From: Clostridiales bacterium
Lineage (GTDB): Bacteria > Bacillota > Clostridia > Peptostreptococcales > Anaerovoracaceae
Direction: 5' to 3'
Length of the DNA stretch: 64,000 nucleotides
NCBI GenBank assembly: GCA_012513435.1
Contig: JAAZCE010000039.1
Coordinates: forward strand, 1 to 64,000
The position numbers and the translations under genes are program-made. Shown piece by piece: positions 48,902 through 61,077 of the stretch (positions within the stretch are counted from its first letter, which is position 1; each line of letters opens with the position of its first letter). The notes under the pieces were generated by a model. The model searched no databases and was not told where the DNA came from. It saw only the letters and a list, made by a program, of their open reading frames with translations.

Positions 48902-49342
48902 TTATATTCCGAGATATCTCTTAAATCCCGCCAAATACTTCCTGGATATGTATTCCGTCATGTTGTTTTTTAGCTTGATGTTCATCATACCGTTTAAATA
49001 GGGTTCTACAGAATCAAGATATTTAAAATTTACCACGGCGCTCTTTGATATTTGAATAAAGGCGGAGCCCACTTGCTCCAGCAGTTCATAAAGTCTTTTT
49101 TTTGATTGATACTGATTATCTTTACCATATATTATGGTCTTGCCGCTTTCGACTCTTATCATGTAAATATCTGTAGGATTGAGGATAATTGTCCTTTCCC
49201 CATTTATGGCCATGACAACCTTCTCTCCCCATCCCCTATTAAGACTTGCCACCGCTTCCTGCACCTGGCTATTTATCTCAGGTGTATAAATTACGGCATA
49301 AGCCTCCTCTACATTGGGCGCAATTTTCACTTCTACCTTCAC
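48902..49342 (-). CDS. LytTR-domain DNA-binding regulator
   Basis: DIYMIRVESGKTIIYGKDNQYQSKKRLYELLEQVGSAFIQISKSAVVNFKYL. Confidence 0.9.
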   Translation of the reverse strand: MKVEVKIAPNVEEAYAVIYTPEINSQVQEAVASLNRGWGEKVVMAINGERTIILNPTDIYMIRVESGKTIIYGKDNQYQSKKRLYELLEQVGSAFIQISKSAVVNFKYLDSVEPYLNGMMNIKLKNNMTEYISRKYLAGFKRYLGI

Positions 49343-49390
49343 ATGGTTCTCCTTTCCTCAGCTGATGGTGTAATAATAACATAAAAAACA

Positions 49391-49412
49391 CCTCATGTCT
49401 TTCGACATGAGG
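49391..49412 (-). terminator. Terminator of clpB
   Basis: CCTCATGTC-TTTC-GACATGAGG with A-run upstream on + strand. Confidence 0.8.
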
Positions 49413-49472
49413 TAAGTGGTAGTATTGAGGCGGTAAGATGCATTACTGCCTGTCTAATCAGCTTCTAACCCA

Positions 49473-52064
49473 TTATTTTGCCTGGAAAGTCAGCTTACCC
49501 TCCTTGCAGTCTATCTCTACATCGTCTCCGTCCTTTATTGTTCCTCTGATAAGCTCTCCTGCCAATTCTGTTTCCACATTTCTCTGAAGGAATCTCTTAA
49601 CAGGTCTTGCTCCGTAAGCGGCATCATAGCTTTCCTCGGCTATGAAATTTTTGGCCTCATCTGTCAGCTTCAAAAAAATGTTTCTGTCCTTAAGACGCTC
49701 TTCTATTTCCTTCATTGCAATCTCTATTATCTCCACTATCTGCGCTTCTGTAAGTGGTGAAAATACTACGATTTCGTCCACTCTATTTAGGAATTCGGGT
49801 CTAAAATATTTCTTGGTTTCGCCTTCCACCTTCTTCTTGACTCCATCGTCCACGCTTCCGTCTGCCTTTATCCCATCTATCAGATAGTTGCTGCCGATGT
49901 TAGAGGTCATTATAACTATGGTGTTCTTAAAGTCCACCGTTCTTCCCTGATTGTCTGTCAATCTGCCGTCATCTAACAGCTGCAGCAGAATATTGAAAAC
50001 ATCCGGATGGGCCTTTTCTATTTCATCGAAGAGTATGACGCTGTAAGGTTTCCTCCTTACTGCCTCGGTAAGCTGTCCGCCCTCATCATAGCCTACATAT
50101 CCCGGGGGGGCTCCTACAAGTCTTGATACAGAATGTTTTTCCATGTACTCGGACATATCTATACGAACCATATTTTTCTCCGAGTCAAAGAGCGCTACCG
50201 AAAGGGCTTTCGCCAGCTCCGTCTTGCCTACGCCTGTAGGCCCCAGGAATATAAATGAACCGATAGGTCTCTTCTCATCCTTAAGTCCTGCTCTGGCTCT
50301 CAATACTGCCTCGGCTACAGCCTTTACTCCGTCCTGCTGGCCTATAACCCTCTTATGCAAAATTTCAGGCAGCTTGAGAAGCTTTTCCCTTTCGCTTTCC
50401 ACCAGCTTCGCGACAGGAATACCTGTCCATCCGGAGATTACTTCTGCAATTTCTTCCTCCGTTACCTCTTCCTTCAAAAGTCTTGCTTCTTCTACTTCAT
50501 CTGCCTTTTCCTTTTCTGTTTCCAACTTCTTTTCAAGGTCAGGCAACGTACCGTACTTCAGCTGAGCCATCTTCTCAAGGTCATAATTTCTCTCAGCTTC
50601 TTCCATTTCATGCTTAATATCTTCTATCTGCTGCTTGACAGCCTTAACCTCCGTAATGGCCTTCTTTTCGCTTTCCCACTGGGCCCTCATAGCATTGCTC
50701 TCGTCTTTTAACTGAGAAAGCTCCTTTTCCAGTGTAGCAAGTCTGCCCTTAGAGGCTGAATCTGTCTCTTTTCCTAAGGCCTGCTTTTCTATTTCCAGCT
50801 GCATGATTTTTCTGGAAATCTCGTCCAGCTCAGCCGGAAGGCTGTCTATTTCCGTTCTTATCTTCGATGCCGCTTCATCCATAAGGTCTATGGCCTTGTC
50901 CGGAAGAAATCTGTCACTTATATACCGGTCAGAAAGTGTTGCACAGGCGATAAGGGCATTGTCTGTAATCCTCACGCCGTGATGTATCTCAAAGCGTTCC
51001 TTGAGACCTCGCAATATAGAAATAGTATCCTCTACGGTCGGCTGATCCACCAGAACCTTCTGGAATCGTCGTTCGAGGGCCGCATCCTTTTCAATATATT
51101 TTCTGTATTCGTCAAGAGTGGTAGCTCCTATACAATGAAGCTCGCCTCGTGCAAGTTTAGGCTTAAGCAAATTACCTGCATCCATTGCACCTTCACTTTT
51201 CCCAGCCCCGACTATATTATGAAGCTCATCTATGAACAGCAGTATCCTGCCTTCAGACTTCTCTATTTCATTTAGGACAGTCTTCAGCCTTTCTTCAAAC
51301 TCACCTCTGAATTTAGCACCTGCTATGAGTGCTCCCATGTCGAGAGCAAATATAGTCTTGTCCTTCAGCCCTTCCGGAACATCCCCATTAAGGATACGCT
51401 GTGCCAGTCCTTCGACTACAGCCGTCTTACCTACTCCAGGCTCACCTATGAGCACCGGATTGTTTTTGGTCCTCCTAGAAAGTATCTGTATGGTATGTCT
51501 GATTTCTCCGTCTCTACCTATAACAGGATCCAGCTTCCCAGCTCTAGCCATTTCAACAAGATCCCTGCCGTATTTGTTCAGAGCGTCATAATTCTCCTCA
51601 GGGTTCTGGCTTGTAACCCGCTGATTGCCTCTAACCTGGTTGAGGGCGTTGAGAAACTTATCCTTTGTTATCCCATATCGCCTGAAAATTTCTGCCGATG
51701 GAGTATTTCTCTCGTCTATCAATGCCAGATAAAGATGTTCAACGCTTACATATTCGTCCTTCATCTTCTCTGCCTTTTTCTCTGCATTTATGAGAACCTG
51801 CTGCAGTCTCCTTGTAGAGTACATGGATTCCGCACTGCCGGAAACCTTGGGTAGTTTATCTATCTCCGCCTGGATGGCTCCTATAACCTCTCCGTTGTTT
51901 ACGTCCATAAACTTAAGAAGCTTGGGAATAAGCCCATCCTTCTGCATAAGCAGTGCCATATGCAAATGTTCTCCGTCTATCTGCTGATGTCCCTCTTCTA
52001 TTGCTATGTTTTGGCAATCGATGATTGCACTCTGTGCATTTTGTGTATATTTTTCTATATTCAT
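49473..52064 (-). CDS. clpB: ATP-dependent chaperone ClpB
   Basis: Two AAA+ modules ([30 protein letters not shown]) with M-domain coiled coil. Confidence 0.97.
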   Translation of the reverse strand: MNIEKYTQNAQSAIIDCQNIAIEEGHQQIDGEHLHMALLMQKDGLIPKLLKFMDVNNGEVIGAIQAEIDKLPKVSGSAESMYSTRRLQQVLINAEKKAEKMKDEYVSVEHLYLALIDERNTPSAEIFRRYGITKDKFLNALNQVRGNQRVTSQNPEENYDALNKYGRDLVEMARAGKLDPVIGRDGEIRHTIQILSRRTKNNPVLIGEPGVGKTAVVEGLAQRILNGDVPEGLKDKTIFALDMGALIAGAKFRGEFEERLKTVLNEIEKSEGRILLFIDELHNIVGAGKSEGAMDAGNLLKPKLARGELHCIGATTLDEYRKYIEKDAALERRFQKVLVDQPTVEDTISILRGLKERFEIHHGVRITDNALIACATLSDRYISDRFLPDKAIDLMDEAASKIRTEIDSLPAELDEISRKIMQLEIEKQALGKETDSASKGRLATLEKELSQLKDESNAMRAQWESEKKAITEVKAVKQQIEDIKHEMEEAERNYDLEKMAQLKYGTLPDLEKKLETEKEKADEVEEARLLKEEVTEEEIAEVISGWTGIPVAKLVESEREKLLKLPEILHKRVIGQQDGVKAVAEAVLRARAGLKDEKRPIGSFIFLGPTGVGKTELAKALSVALFDSEKNMVRIDMSEYMEKHSVSRLVGAPPGYVGYDEGGQLTEAVRRKPYSVILFDEIEKAHPDVFNILLQLLDDGRLTDNQGRTVDFKNTIVIMTSNIGSNYLIDGIKADGSVDDGVKKKVEGETKKYFRPEFLNRVDEIVVFSPLTEAQIVEIIEIAMKEIEERLKDRNIFLKLTDEAKNFIAEESYDAAYGARPVKRFLQRNVETELAGELIRGTIKDGDDVEIDCKEGKLTFQAK

Positions 52065-52162
52065 AACATCCACCTCCTACTATTGGATTTACATTCTATT
52101 GGGTTTATTTTCCCCTTGATAAATCCATTCTAAACCCGGAAATTATTAATGTCAACACTTTT

Positions 52163-52189
52163 TTAGCACTCACTCGTTAAGAGTGCTAA
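52163..52189. promoter_or_regulatory. CIRCE element (HrcA operator) upstream of clpB
   Basis: TTAGCACTC-N9-GAGTGCTAA perfect. Confidence 0.95.
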
Positions 52190-52244
52190 CAAAACAGCTC
52201 CATTCTGTGCGCCATGCACTAGAAAACCCTATAAAGTACAAAAA

Positions 52245-52279
52245 AAAGAGCCGTTCCATCTTCTCAATGCAACAGCTCT
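52245..52279 (-). terminator. Terminator of the ribosomal protein operon
   Basis: Minus strand GAGCTGTTGCATTGAGAAGATGGAACGGCTCTTTTTTT. Confidence 0.75.
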
Positions 52280-52299
52280 CATATTTGGTTCTTTATAGC

Positions 52300-52641
52300 T
52301 TATACTAATTCCAAGAATACCATTTCCGCATTGTCACCCTGTCTAGGTCCTAGCTTCAATATTCTTGTGTATCCGCCCTGTCTCTCTGCATAGTTTGGTG
52401 CGATTTCGTCGAATAGCCTAGCTACTACGGTTTCATCGTAAACATATGCGAGTACTTGTCTTCTAGCGTGAAGGTCTCCACGCTTTGCAAGCGTAATCAT
52501 TTTTTCGGCTTGTCTTCTAGCTTCTTTAGCTCTCGTATCAGTAGTCGTGATTCTGCCTTCTCTGAAAAGGTCTGTTACCAGATTTCTCAGCATTGACTTT
52601 CTGTGAGCTGAAGTTCTGCCTAATTTTCTATATCCTGGCAT
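52300..52641 (-). CDS. rplQ: Ribosomal protein L17
   Basis: [25 protein letters not shown]. Confidence 0.97.
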   Translation of the reverse strand: MPGYRKLGRTSAHRKSMLRNLVTDLFREGRITTTDTRAKEARRQAEKMITLAKRGDLHARRQVLAYVYDETVVARLFDEIAPNYAERQGGYTRILKLGPRQGDNAEMVFLELV

Positions 52642-52663
52642 CGCTGCTTCCTCCTATTACTAA

Positions 52664-53611
52664 TTATTCGTCACTCTGTCTCAGGCCCAAACCCAGTTCT
52701 TCAAGCTTATGCTTAACTTCGTCAAGTGACTTCTTGCCTAGGTTCCTAACCTTCATCATATCCTCTTCGCTTCTGTGAGTAAGTTCTTCAACAGTGTTGA
52801 TAGCCGCCCTCTTGAGGCAGTTAAACGAACGTACTGAGAGCTCAAGTTCTTCAATAGTCATTTCCAGAGCTTTTTCCTTCTGGTTTTCTTCCTTTTCAAC
52901 CATAATTTCCATGCCTTCGGCTGAATCTGTAAGCTCAACAAACAGGCTCAGATGCTCCTGCATAATTTTAGCACCTATGGAAACGCCCTCACTAGGCGTA
53001 ACGGAGCCATCCGTCCAAATCTCAAGAATGAGCTTGTCATAGTCAGTTACCTGGCCTACTCTTGTGTTTTCTACTGTAAAGTTGACCTTCCTTACAGGGG
53101 TGAAAATCGAGTCTGTAGGTATGACCGATATAGGAGTGTTCTCATCCTTATTCATTTCGGCAGGGACATAACCTCTTCCTCTGGCCATGTTGATTTCCAT
53201 TATCAACGTAGCGTTTTCTTCAAGTGTAGCTATATGCAGCTCAGGGTTAAATATCTCCACATCGGAATCGCCAAGAATGTCTGCTGCGGTTACTTCCTTA
53301 GGTCCTATGGCGTTTATCAATACTCTTTTGGTGTTTTCGCCGCTGAGCTTGATAGCCAGTTTTTTAAGGTTAAGGATTATTTCCGTAACATCTTCTTTTA
53401 CTCCCGGAATGGTAGAAAACTCATGTAGGATGCCATCTATCTTAACAGATGTCACGGCTACGCCTGGAAGCGAACTCAAAAGAATCCTTCTCAGGCTGTT
53501 CCCAAGTGTAGTGCCATAGCCTCTTTCGAGTGGCTCTACAACGAACTTCCCGTAATTGGGATCTTCGTTTGAAAAAATACATTCGATTGTTGGTTTTTCG
53601 ATTTCTATCAC
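52664..53611 (-). CDS. rpoA: RNA polymerase alpha subunit
   Basis: [28 protein letters not shown]. Confidence 0.98.
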   Translation of the reverse strand: MIEIEKPTIECIFSNEDPNYGKFVVEPLERGYGTTLGNSLRRILLSSLPGVAVTSVKIDGILHEFSTIPGVKEDVTEIILNLKKLAIKLSGENTKRVLINAIGPKEVTAADILGDSDVEIFNPELHIATLEENATLIMEINMARGRGYVPAEMNKDENTPISVIPTDSIFTPVRKVNFTVENTRVGQVTDYDKLILEIWTDGSVTPSEGVSIGAKIMQEHLSLFVELTDSAEGMEIMVEKEENQKEKALEMTIEELELSVRSFNCLKRAAINTVEELTHRSEEDMMKVRNLGKKSLDEVKHKLEELGLGLRQSDE

Positions 53612-53658
53612 TCAAAACCCTCCTTTTCATTCCAAAACTGTAACGTTCAGTCACTAGA

Positions 53659-54279
53659 TTATTTGGAGTACAATTCGACGATAAGATGCTCTGCTACCGG
53701 AGTATCTATTTCTGCTCTAGTCGGCACGGAAATAATTTTTCCTTCGAGTTTTTCAATGTCTACAGAAACCCAAGCAGGCACTGTAACTGACATTTCCTTT
53801 ACTTCCTTGAACTTCGGTGAGTTCGTGCTCTTTTCCTTGACCTTGATAACATCGCCCGGTTTTACTGCGTATGAAGGAATAGTTACCTTCTTGTCATTTA
53901 CCGTAAAGTGACCATGGCTTACTAACTGTCTTGCTTCCTTTCTCGATGAAGCGAATCCAAGTCTGAATACCACATTATCTAATCTTGTTTCCAATAAAAT
54001 CAGCAGATTTTCACCCGTCATACCCGATTTCCTTGCAGCCTTATCAAAAAGATTTCTGAACTGAGTTTCCTGCAGTCCGTAAAACCTCTTAGCCTTCTGC
54101 TTTTCTCTAAGCTGAAGACCATATTCGGAAATCTTGATTCTGCCCTGTCCGTGTTGTCCGGGAGCATAACTTCTTCTGTCTAATGAGCATTTGCCGCCGT
54201 AACATCTGTCACCCTTTAAAAAGAGCTTCTGGCCTTCTCTTCTGCATAATCTGCAGTTTGCGTCTGTATATCTTGACAT
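53659..54279 (-). CDS. rpsD: Ribosomal protein S4
   Basis: [26 protein letters not shown]. Confidence 0.97.
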   Translation of the reverse strand: MSRYTDANCRLCRREGQKLFLKGDRCYGGKCSLDRRSYAPGQHGQGRIKISEYGLQLREKQKAKRFYGLQETQFRNLFDKAARKSGMTGENLLILLETRLDNVVFRLGFASSRKEARQLVSHGHFTVNDKKVTIPSYAVKPGDVIKVKEKSTNSPKFKEVKEMSVTVPAWVSVDIEKLEGKIISVPTRAEIDTPVAEHLIVELYSK

Positions 54280-54299
54280 ATGAATTCTCCTCCCTTCTA

Positions 54300-54698
54300 T
54301 TAGACTCTTCTGCGCTTAGGCGGTCTGCAGCCATTGTGCGGTATAGGTGTAATATCTTTTATCATAGTAATTTCTAATCCTGCTGTCTGAAGCGCTCTGA
54401 TAGCCGCTTCTCTGCCGGACCCCGGACCCTTCACATAGACTTCAACAGTCTTAAGTCCGTGCTCCATTGCAGCCTTAGCAGCTTCTTCAGCAGCTGACTG
54501 TGCAGCAAACGGAGTGGATTTTCTCGAACCCTTAAAACCAAGTGAGCCTGCGCTCGACCATGATAATGCATTTCCTGATAAATCAGTCAGGGTTACAAGT
54601 GTATTGTTAAAGGTAGCCTGAATATGCGCCTGGCCTTTTTCAATATTCTTGCGTTCTCTTCTCTTTTTTCTAACAGCCTTTTTTACAGCTTTAGCCAT
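54300..54698 (-). CDS. rpsK: Ribosomal protein S11
   Basis: [27 protein letters not shown]. Confidence 0.97.
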   Translation of the reverse strand: MAKAVKKAVRKKRRERKNIEKGQAHIQATFNNTLVTLTDLSGNALSWSSAGSLGFKGSRKSTPFAAQSAAEEAAKAAMEHGLKTVEVYVKGPGSGREAAIRALQTAGLEITMIKDITPIPHNGCRPPKRRRV

Positions 54699-54713
54699 AT
54701 TATTCTACCTCCT

Positions 54714-55085
54714 TTACTTCGCTTTCTTTCTTCCTACGGTCTTTTTAGGACCTTTTCTAGTTCTAGCGTTTGTCTTGGTCTTTTGTCCTCTTACTGGGAG
54801 ACCTCTTCTGTGTCTGATTCCTCTGTAGCATCCGATTTCCATGAGTCTCTTGATGTTCATGTTGACATCTCTCCTCAGGTCACCTTCTACCATGTAATCA
54901 CTTTCGATAACTTTTCTAATCTTACCGGCCTCTTCCTCTGTCAAATCCTTGACTCTTGTGTCTGGATTGATTCCGGTTTTTTCTAAGATTTTTCTTGAAG
55001 TAGGCCAACCTATTCCGTAGATGTAGGTGAGTCCAGCTTCGATTCTTTTTTCATTTGGTAAGTCTACACCGGCTATACGAGCCAT
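54714..55085 (-). CDS. rpsM: Ribosomal protein S13
   Basis: [26 protein letters not shown]. Confidence 0.97.
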   Translation of the reverse strand: MARIAGVDLPNEKRIEAGLTYIYGIGWPTSRKILEKTGINPDTRVKDLTEEEAGKIRKVIESDYMVEGDLRRDVNMNIKRLMEIGCYRGIRHRRGLPVRGQKTKTNARTRKGPKKTVGRKKAK

Positions 55086-55206
55086 ATTTTCCTCCTGTTC
55101 CCATCTTCCGTCACGCAGCCTTTCACGCCTTACCGACGTGGGGCGTAATATAAACGGGATGTTCTTTTTTTAAAATACCTTCTTCGCCCTTCAGGGCATT
55201 TCCTTT

Positions 55207-55320
55207 TTAGCCTTGCTTCTGCTTATGCTTAGGGTTTTCACAGATAATCATTACTTTACCTTTTCTCTTGATTATCTTGCACTTTTCACAGATTGGCTTT
55301 ACGGAAGCTCTAACTTTCAT
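55207..55320 (-). CDS. rpmJ: Ribosomal protein L36 (not in ORF track)
   Basis: Translated by hand: [37 protein letters not shown]. Confidence 0.97.
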   Translation of the reverse strand: MKVRASVKPICEKCKIIKRKGKVMIICENPKHKQKQG

Positions 55321-55333
55321 TTTAAATCCTCCT

Positions 55334-55555
55334 TTAAGCTTTACCTCTCCATGTGATTCTACCCCTCGTAAGGTCGTAAGGCGATAATTCGACTTTTACC
55401 TTGTCTCCGGGTATGATTCTTATATAATTAGTTCTTATCTTGCCGGATACGTGTGCAAGCACCTTATGTCCGGTTTCAAGTTCCACAATAAACATTGCGT
55501 TAGGCTGTGCTTCTATTACTTTACCTTCCGCTTCAATGACGTCTTTCTTTGCCAT
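55334..55555 (-). CDS. infA: Translation initiation factor IF-1
   Basis: [47 protein letters not shown]. Confidence 0.97.
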   Translation of the reverse strand: MAKKDVIEAEGKVIEAQPNAMFIVELETGHKVLAHVSGKIRTNYIRIIPGDKVKVELSPYDLTRGRITWRGKA

Positions 55556-55573
55556 CTTTAACACCTCGCTTAA

Positions 55574-56323
55574 TTAAGCTAATGTGAGCAATTCCGGCTC
55601 ACCGTCCGTAATAACTACAGTATTCTCATAATGCGCTGACAGCTTACCGTCCAAGGTAACCACAGTCCAATCATTTGAGAGTGTTTCAACATCATAGGTA
55701 CCTTCGCAAATCATGGGCTCTATGGCGAAGACCATTCCCTTTGCAAGTCTCGGCCCTCTTCCAGGTCTGCCGTAATTAGGTATCTGCGGCTCCTCGTGCA
55801 TGTTTTGACCCACGCCGTGGCCTACGAAATCTCTGATTACGGAGAAGCCCTCTCCTTCTGCCTTTTTCTGTATAGCATGTGAGATATCTGACAATCTACT
55901 ACCTACTTTGCAATGCCCCAGTCCGGCAAAAAAACTTTCTCTTGTTGCGTTTATCAGTTTGACAGCATTGTCGCTGACCTTTCCCACAGGATAAGTTCTC
56001 GCAGCGTCACTGACGTATCCCTTATGTGTTGAGCCTACATCTACGCTGACGATATCGCCTTCCTTCAGAATCCTTTTCTTATTAGGTATCCCATGGACCA
56101 CTTCTTCGTTAATTGACACACATGCACTTGCTGGAAATCCACCATAGCCCTTGAAGGTAGGTATCATATTGTGGCTCCTTATGGTTTCCTCTACATATCT
56201 GTCAATATCAGCGGTAGATATTCCGGGTTTGATGAAGGTTTCAAGCTCCTTCAAAATGAAGCCCGTAACCTTCCCCGACTCTCTCATTAAATCTATCTCT
56301 TGATTGGATTTGATAATAATCAT
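55574..56323 (-). CDS. map: Type I methionyl aminopeptidase
   Basis: GGFPASACVSINEEVVHGIP; DVGSTHKGYVSDAARTYPVG; GHGVGQNMHEEP. Confidence 0.96.
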   Translation of the reverse strand: MIIIKSNQEIDLMRESGKVTGFILKELETFIKPGISTADIDRYVEETIRSHNMIPTFKGYGGFPASACVSINEEVVHGIPNKKRILKEGDIVSVDVGSTHKGYVSDAARTYPVGKVSDNAVKLINATRESFFAGLGHCKVGSRLSDISHAIQKKAEGEGFSVIRDFVGHGVGQNMHEEPQIPNYGRPGRGPRLAKGMVFAIEPMICEGTYDVETLSNDWTVVTLDGKLSAHYENTVVITDGEPELLTLA

Positions 56324-56325
56324 TC

Positions 56326-56970
56326 CTAGTCACCCAATATGTCTACGATAGCATTGAACACATTTTCAAGGCCTATCGTTCCATCAAGGTGAGCGATATT
56401 TCCTGCTTTTTCATAATAGTCGATTAACGGCTTTGTTTCTTTATTGTAGACTTCTATCCTGTTTACTGCTGTTTCTTCATTGTCGTCAGCTCTCTGAACA
56501 AGCTCCGCTCCGCAAACGTCACAAATGCCTTCTTTTCTAGGCGGGATGTTCACAACATGGAAAGATGCTCCGCAGGTTTTGCAGACTCTTCTGCCTGTAA
56601 GCCTTATCATCAGTTCTTCCTTGTTAACGTCGATGTCCAGGACATTGTCGACTTTTTTACCGTGAACTGCCAGAAATTCATCCAACTTCTCAGCCTGGAA
56701 AACAGTTCTTGGAAATCCATCCAGTAGGAAACCGTCTTTGCAGTCATCCTTCAAAAGTCTGTCTGTTGCGATTTCTACTACCAGCTGGTCAGGAACCAGT
56801 TCGCCTCTGTTCATGTACTCCTGAGCTTTCTTGCCCAGTTCGGTACCTTTTTTAATATTCTCTCTGAATATATCACCTGTTGAGATATGAGGAATGTTGT
56901 ATTTCTCAATTATCTTAGCGGCCTGGGTGCCCTTGCCTGCTCCCGGAGGGCCTAATAAAATTAAGTTCAT
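56326..56970 (-). CDS. adk: Adenylate kinase (zinc-binding lid)
   Basis: LILLGPPGAGKGTQAAKI; CKTCGASFHVVNIPPRKEGICDVCG. Confidence 0.97.
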   Translation of the reverse strand: MNLILLGPPGAGKGTQAAKIIEKYNIPHISTGDIFRENIKKGTELGKKAQEYMNRGELVPDQLVVEIATDRLLKDDCKDGFLLDGFPRTVFQAEKLDEFLAVHGKKVDNVLDIDVNKEELMIRLTGRRVCKTCGASFHVVNIPPRKEGICDVCGAELVQRADDNEETAVNRIEVYNKETKPLIDYYEKAGNIAHLDGTIGLENVFNAIVDILGD

Positions 56971-56980
56971 CTTCTACCTC

Positions 56981-58264
56981 CTATTTCAAGAAACCTTGAT
57001 AATTTCTCATTACCATTTGATTTTCAAGTGCTTTCATGGTATCCAGCGCAACACCAACGGCAATGAGCAGCGATGTCCCTCCGAAGTGGAAGTTCAGTCC
57101 GCCCAATTCACTTACGATAGTAGGAAGGATAGCAACTGCAGCTAAGAATACTGCTCCCACAAAAGTAATTCTCGTCATTACCTTGTTTAAGTATTCAACG
57201 GTAGTTCTTCCCGGTCTTATTCCAGGAATAAATCCACCGTTTGCCTTCATATTCTGAGCCACCTCCATCGGATTAAAAGTAACCGATGTATAGAAGTAGG
57301 TAAAGAATATGATGAGCACTACATTGAATGCCGCATATACCCAAATACCCGGCGAACCCATAGGGGACAGCCATTTTTCTATCCAGGCAGCCGCACCACT
57401 TTCTGTATCCATAAAGTATGTGATAGTAAGCGGGAACTGCAGGAATGCCATTGCGAAGATTACAGGAATAACGCCTGCCTGGTTTACCTTGAGAGGAATA
57501 TGAGTGGCTTGGCCGCCATACATCTTTCTTCCCACAACTCTCTTGGCATACTGAACCGGAATTCTTCTCTGACCCTGCTGCACTTCGATTATACCTACGA
57601 TTACAATTATGCAGAAAATCCCAAAGATTATCAGCGTAACTATGCTCATTGTGCCTTCTTCAATCTTTACCCATATTTCCTGGAGAGCAGACGGAAGTCT
57701 TGCAATGATACCCGCAAAGATTATCAGCGAAATACCGTTGCCAATTCCATGTTCGTTTATCTGTTCACCCAGCCACATGAGAAAGGCTGTTCCTGCCGTT
57801 AACACCAGCACGATAACCGTAACGGAGAAGAAATCAGTGCTAACAAGCGCCTGCCTGAACAATCCGACAGAAACTCCGATTGCCTGAATGATTGCTAGTA
57901 CTACCGTTAAATAACGAGTATACTGTGCAATTTTCTTTCTTCCTTCCGTACCCTCTCTGGAAAGTCTTTCCAAAGCAGGGACTGCTATGGTCAATAATTG
58001 AAGTATTATTGTGGCAGTAATATAAGGCGTGATACTCAGTGCGAAAATAGTAAAGTTACTGAACGCACCGCCTGAGAACAGGTTGAACAGAGCAAAAAGT
58101 CCTGTTTCGCTATCAAAAGCCTGTGAAAGAACCTCTCTGTCCATACCGGGCACAGGTATTTGAGACCCAATTCTAAAAATCAATAACATTGCAAGCGTAA
58201 ATATGATTTTCTTTCTTAAATCGGGAATCTTCCAAGCTTTTGCGACTGTTCTTAGCATCTCCAT
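56981..58264 (-). CDS. secY: Preprotein translocase subunit SecY
   Basis: GSQIPVPGMD; ALSITPYITATIILQLL; NPMEVAQNMKANGGFIPGIRPG. Confidence 0.97.
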   Translation of the reverse strand: MEMLRTVAKAWKIPDLRKKIIFTLAMLLIFRIGSQIPVPGMDREVLSQAFDSETGLFALFNLFSGGAFSNFTIFALSITPYITATIILQLLTIAVPALERLSREGTEGRKKIAQYTRYLTVVLAIIQAIGVSVGLFRQALVSTDFFSVTVIVLVLTAGTAFLMWLGEQINEHGIGNGISLIIFAGIIARLPSALQEIWVKIEEGTMSIVTLIIFGIFCIIVIVGIIEVQQGQRRIPVQYAKRVVGRKMYGGQATHIPLKVNQAGVIPVIFAMAFLQFPLTITYFMDTESGAAAWIEKWLSPMGSPGIWVYAAFNVVLIIFFTYFYTSVTFNPMEVAQNMKANGGFIPGIRPGRTTVEYLNKVMTRITFVGAVFLAAVAILPTIVSELGGLNFHFGGTSLLIAVGVALDTMKALENQMVMRNYQGFLK

Positions 58265-58704
58265 TAGATCACCTCTGCCTTTCCTCCGGCAGATTCTATT
58301 TTTTCTATTGCGGTCTTGCTGAACTTATGAGCCTTTACTGTTAAGTTTTTCTCCAGCGTTCCATTGCCCAGAATCTTTATACCGTCTTTTACTTGTTTAG
58401 CCATACCAACTTCCTGAATAAGTTCAGGAGTAACTACAGTACCGGCATCGAAATTATTCAAATCTTCTACATTCAAAACAGTATACTCTGTTCCCCAAAT
58501 GTTCGTAAAACCTCTTTTAGGGATTCTTCTGTAAAGGGGCATCTGTCCGCCTTCAAAACCCAGCCTGACTCCGCCACCGCTTCTTGATTTTTGTCCGTTC
58601 ATACCTCTGCCGGCAGTTTTACCCTGTCCGGTAGCTGTACCGCGTCCCTTTCTCTTTGGCGCCCTTGTAGCACCGGGAACCGCTTTTAATTCATGCAGTT
58701 TCAT
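58264..58704 (-). CDS. rplO: Ribosomal protein L15
   Basis: [44 protein letters not shown]. Confidence 0.97.
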   Translation of the reverse strand: MKLHELKAVPGATRAPKRKGRGTATGQGKTAGRGMNGQKSRSGGGVRLGFEGGQMPLYRRIPKRGFTNIWGTEYTVLNVEDLNNFDAGTVVTPELIQEVGMAKQVKDGIKILGNGTLEKNLTVKAHKFSKTAIEKIESAGGKAEVI

Positions 58705-58724
58705 CTTGTCTTGCACCTCCCATC

Positions 58725-58907
58725 CTATAGTTCTTCTACAGTTAAAAGATGCGATACCTTATTGACTGCCCCTCTTGTAGCGGGAGAATCAACCAATTCA
58801 ACTGACTGGTGCATCTTCTTAAGTCCTAACGCTTCTACAACTTTTCTCTGCTTTGGGGAAGCGCCAATAACACTCTTTGTCAATGTGATTTTAATCATCT
58901 TTGCCAT
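58725..58907 (-). CDS. rpmD: Ribosomal protein L30
   Basis: [31 protein letters not shown]. Confidence 0.96.
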   Translation of the reverse strand: MAKMIKITLTKSVIGASPKQRKVVEALGLKKMHQSVELVDSPATRGAVNKVSHLLTVEEL

Positions 58908-58920
58908 TGTTTCTTCCTCC

Positions 58921-59424
58921 TTATCCTAAGATTTCTTCCTTAGTCTTTCCTCTTTTTTTAGCTACCTGCTCAACAGTCATAAGGTTCTTCAGTCCTTCTA
59001 ACGTTGCATAAGCCATATTCCCGACATTGTTAGAGCCGATAGACTTTGCTCTAATGTCCTTTACGCCTGCAGCTTCAAGAACGGTACGAACCGATGAACC
59101 TGCGATTACGCCAGTACCTGGAGCAGCCGGCATGAGCAGAACTCTTCCTGCACCGAAAATTCCAAGGTTTCTGTGTGGAATGGTAGTTCCTACAGTAGCA
59201 ACCTTTATAATATTCTTCTTTGCATCTTCCGTAGCTTTTCTTACCGCTTCAGGAATTTCCTGAGCTTTGCCGAGGCCAACGCCTACATAGCCGTCGCCGT
59301 CGCCGACAACTACTGTAACACTGAATCTCATGTTTCTTCCGCCTTTAACGGTTTTGGCAACACGTCTGATGCTTACAATAGTTTCTTTTAAGTCCAGCTT
59401 GGATACATCCATAATATTTCGCAT
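58921..59424 (-). CDS. rpsE: Ribosomal protein S5
   Basis: [28 protein letters not shown]. Confidence 0.97.
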   Translation of the reverse strand: MRNIMDVSKLDLKETIVSIRRVAKTVKGGRNMRFSVTVVVGDGDGYVGVGLGKAQEIPEAVRKATEDAKKNIIKVATVGTTIPHRNLGIFGAGRVLLMPAAPGTGVIAGSSVRTVLEAAGVKDIRAKSIGSNNVGNMAYATLEGLKNLMTVEQVAKKRGKTKEEILG

Positions 59425-59439
59425 TCAACTTACCTCCTG

Positions 59440-59805
59440 TTAGAATTTCAAACCTGCTTCACGAGCACTGTCAGCAAGATTCTTAACTCTTCCGTGATAG
59501 AGGAATCCACCTCTGTCAAAGGTAACTTCTTCAATTCCCTTTGTCAGCGCTCTCTTTGCAATAGCTTCTCCCACCGCTTTTGCAGCGTCCTTGTTGCCAC
59601 CATATCCGATGCTGCCCTTCAATTCCTTGTCAATAGTGGATGCGGAAGCAAGTGTAACTCCGTTAACATCGTCGATAATCTGAGCCGAAATGTTTTTGCT
59701 GCTTCTAAAAACACAAAGTCTAGGCTTCTCAGGAGTGCCATAAAGGTTTTTTCTGATTCTCTGATGTCTTGCGACACGTTTTTCGTTTCTGCTTTCTTTA
59801 GCCAT
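59440..59805 (-). CDS. rplR: Ribosomal protein L18
   Basis: [30 protein letters not shown]. Confidence 0.97.
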   Translation of the reverse strand: MAKESRNEKRVARHQRIRKNLYGTPEKPRLCVFRSSKNISAQIIDDVNGVTLASASTIDKELKGSIGYGGNKDAAKAVGEAIAKRALTKGIEEVTFDRGGFLYHGRVKNLADSAREAGLKF

Positions 59806-59823
59806 TTTACTTTACTCCTTTCT

Positions 59824-60369
59824 CTATGATGTAGCCCCGGTCTTGCCTTCTTTTCTGCGTACATATTCACCTTCATATCTGATACCCTTGCCCTTGTATG
59901 GTTCAGGTTTTCTCCATGACCTTATATTCGCAGCGTAATTGCCGACCTTCGCTTTGTCTATGCCGGTTACTACTATTGTAGTAGCATCAGGCACCTCAGT
60001 TGTAATCCCATCAGGGTCTTCTAATTCTACCGGATGTGAATATCCGAGATTCATTACTAATTTCTTGCCTTTCTTCTCAGCCTTATAGCCAACTCCTATT
60101 AATTGAAGTTTCTTTGAGTAACCTTCCGTTACACCAACGACCATGTTGTTGATAAGCGTTCTTGCAAGACCGTGCTTAGCTCTCTTTTCAGCTTCATCGC
60201 CGTCTCTTGACACTGTTACAACTCCGTCCTTGTTCTCAACCTTCAATAAGCTGCTGACTTTTTCCTGCAATTCGCCTTTAGGTCCCTTAACGGCGATTAC
60301 GTTCTTGTCGCCTATCTTGACCTCTACGCCGGCAGGAAGTGTAATGGGTTTAATACCTATTCTTGACAT
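59824..60369 (-). CDS. rplF: Ribosomal protein L6
   Basis: [31 protein letters not shown]. Confidence 0.97.
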   Translation of the reverse strand: MSRIGIKPITLPAGVEVKIGDKNVIAVKGPKGELQEKVSSLLKVENKDGVVTVSRDGDEAEKRAKHGLARTLINNMVVGVTEGYSKKLQLIGVGYKAEKKGKKLVMNLGYSHPVELEDPDGITTEVPDATTIVVTGIDKAKVGNYAANIRSWRKPEPYKGKGIRYEGEYVRRKEGKTGATS

Positions 60370-60381
60370 TTTATTCTCCTC

Positions 60382-60780
60382 CTACCATACATAACAAATT
60401 ACTTCGCCGCCGATTCCAAGATTTCTTGCTTCCTTGTCACTGATAACTCCCTTTGATGTGGAGATTATGGCGATTCCTAAGCCTCCTAAAACTCTTGGTA
60501 TTTCGTTAGCCTTAGCATAAGATTTAAGACCGGGCTTTGATATCTTCCTGATACCGCTGATTACTCTTTCTTTATCGGAACTATACTTCATAGTAACTCT
60601 GATAACGCCCTGCTTGTTGTCTTCAATTACCTGAAAATCTTCGATATATCCTTCTTCTTTAAGAATCCCTGCAATTGACTTTTTCATCTTGGATGCAGGA
60701 ATATCAACTGTCTTGTGACCTGCTGTATTCGCATTTCGGATTCTTGTCAGCATATCCGCAATTGGGTCTGTCATTGTCAT
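60382..60780 (-). CDS. rpsH: Ribosomal protein S8
   Basis: [22 protein letters not shown]. Confidence 0.97.
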   Translation of the reverse strand: MTMTDPIADMLTRIRNANTAGHKTVDIPASKMKKSIAGILKEEGYIEDFQVIEDNKQGVIRVTMKYSSDKERVISGIRKISKPGLKSYAKANEIPRVLGGLGIAIISTSKGVISDKEARNLGIGGEVICYVW

Positions 60781-61046
60781 CTTTTTTGTTCTCCTTCCTT
60801 TGCTAGTATTGCTTGTCTTTTCCCTGTATTACTGTGTTATCGCAACCCGCTTCGTCTGCCTTGTACTACAGAAAAAATCCTGCGCAATGAACATTGAATT
60901 GTTCAAAATTCGCACTGACATTTTAGCAACTTGGCAAAAAGTAGTTTTAACTTATAATAATTCGGTGCAATTGCGCCGAAAAGTTTGTTTGTGGCTATAC
61001 GAACCCAACACAGTGAATATCATGAACTGATGTAGGTTCTATGCAA

Positions 61047-61077
61047 GAACTGCACAGCTTTAGCTGTATTGCAGTTC
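61047..61077. ncRNA. Stem-loop in the long rpsN-rpsH intergenic region
   Basis: GAACTGC-ACAGCT-TT-AGCTGT-(ATT)-GCAGTTC. Confidence 0.4.

Noticed and set aside
60888-60905. TGAACA-TTGAAT-TGTTCA dyad as a fourth Kdd-regulator site
   Set aside because: Arms differ (ACA/TGT instead of ACC/GGT) and it lies in a ribosomal operon with no nearby sigma-54 promoter; probably chance or part of a hairpin.
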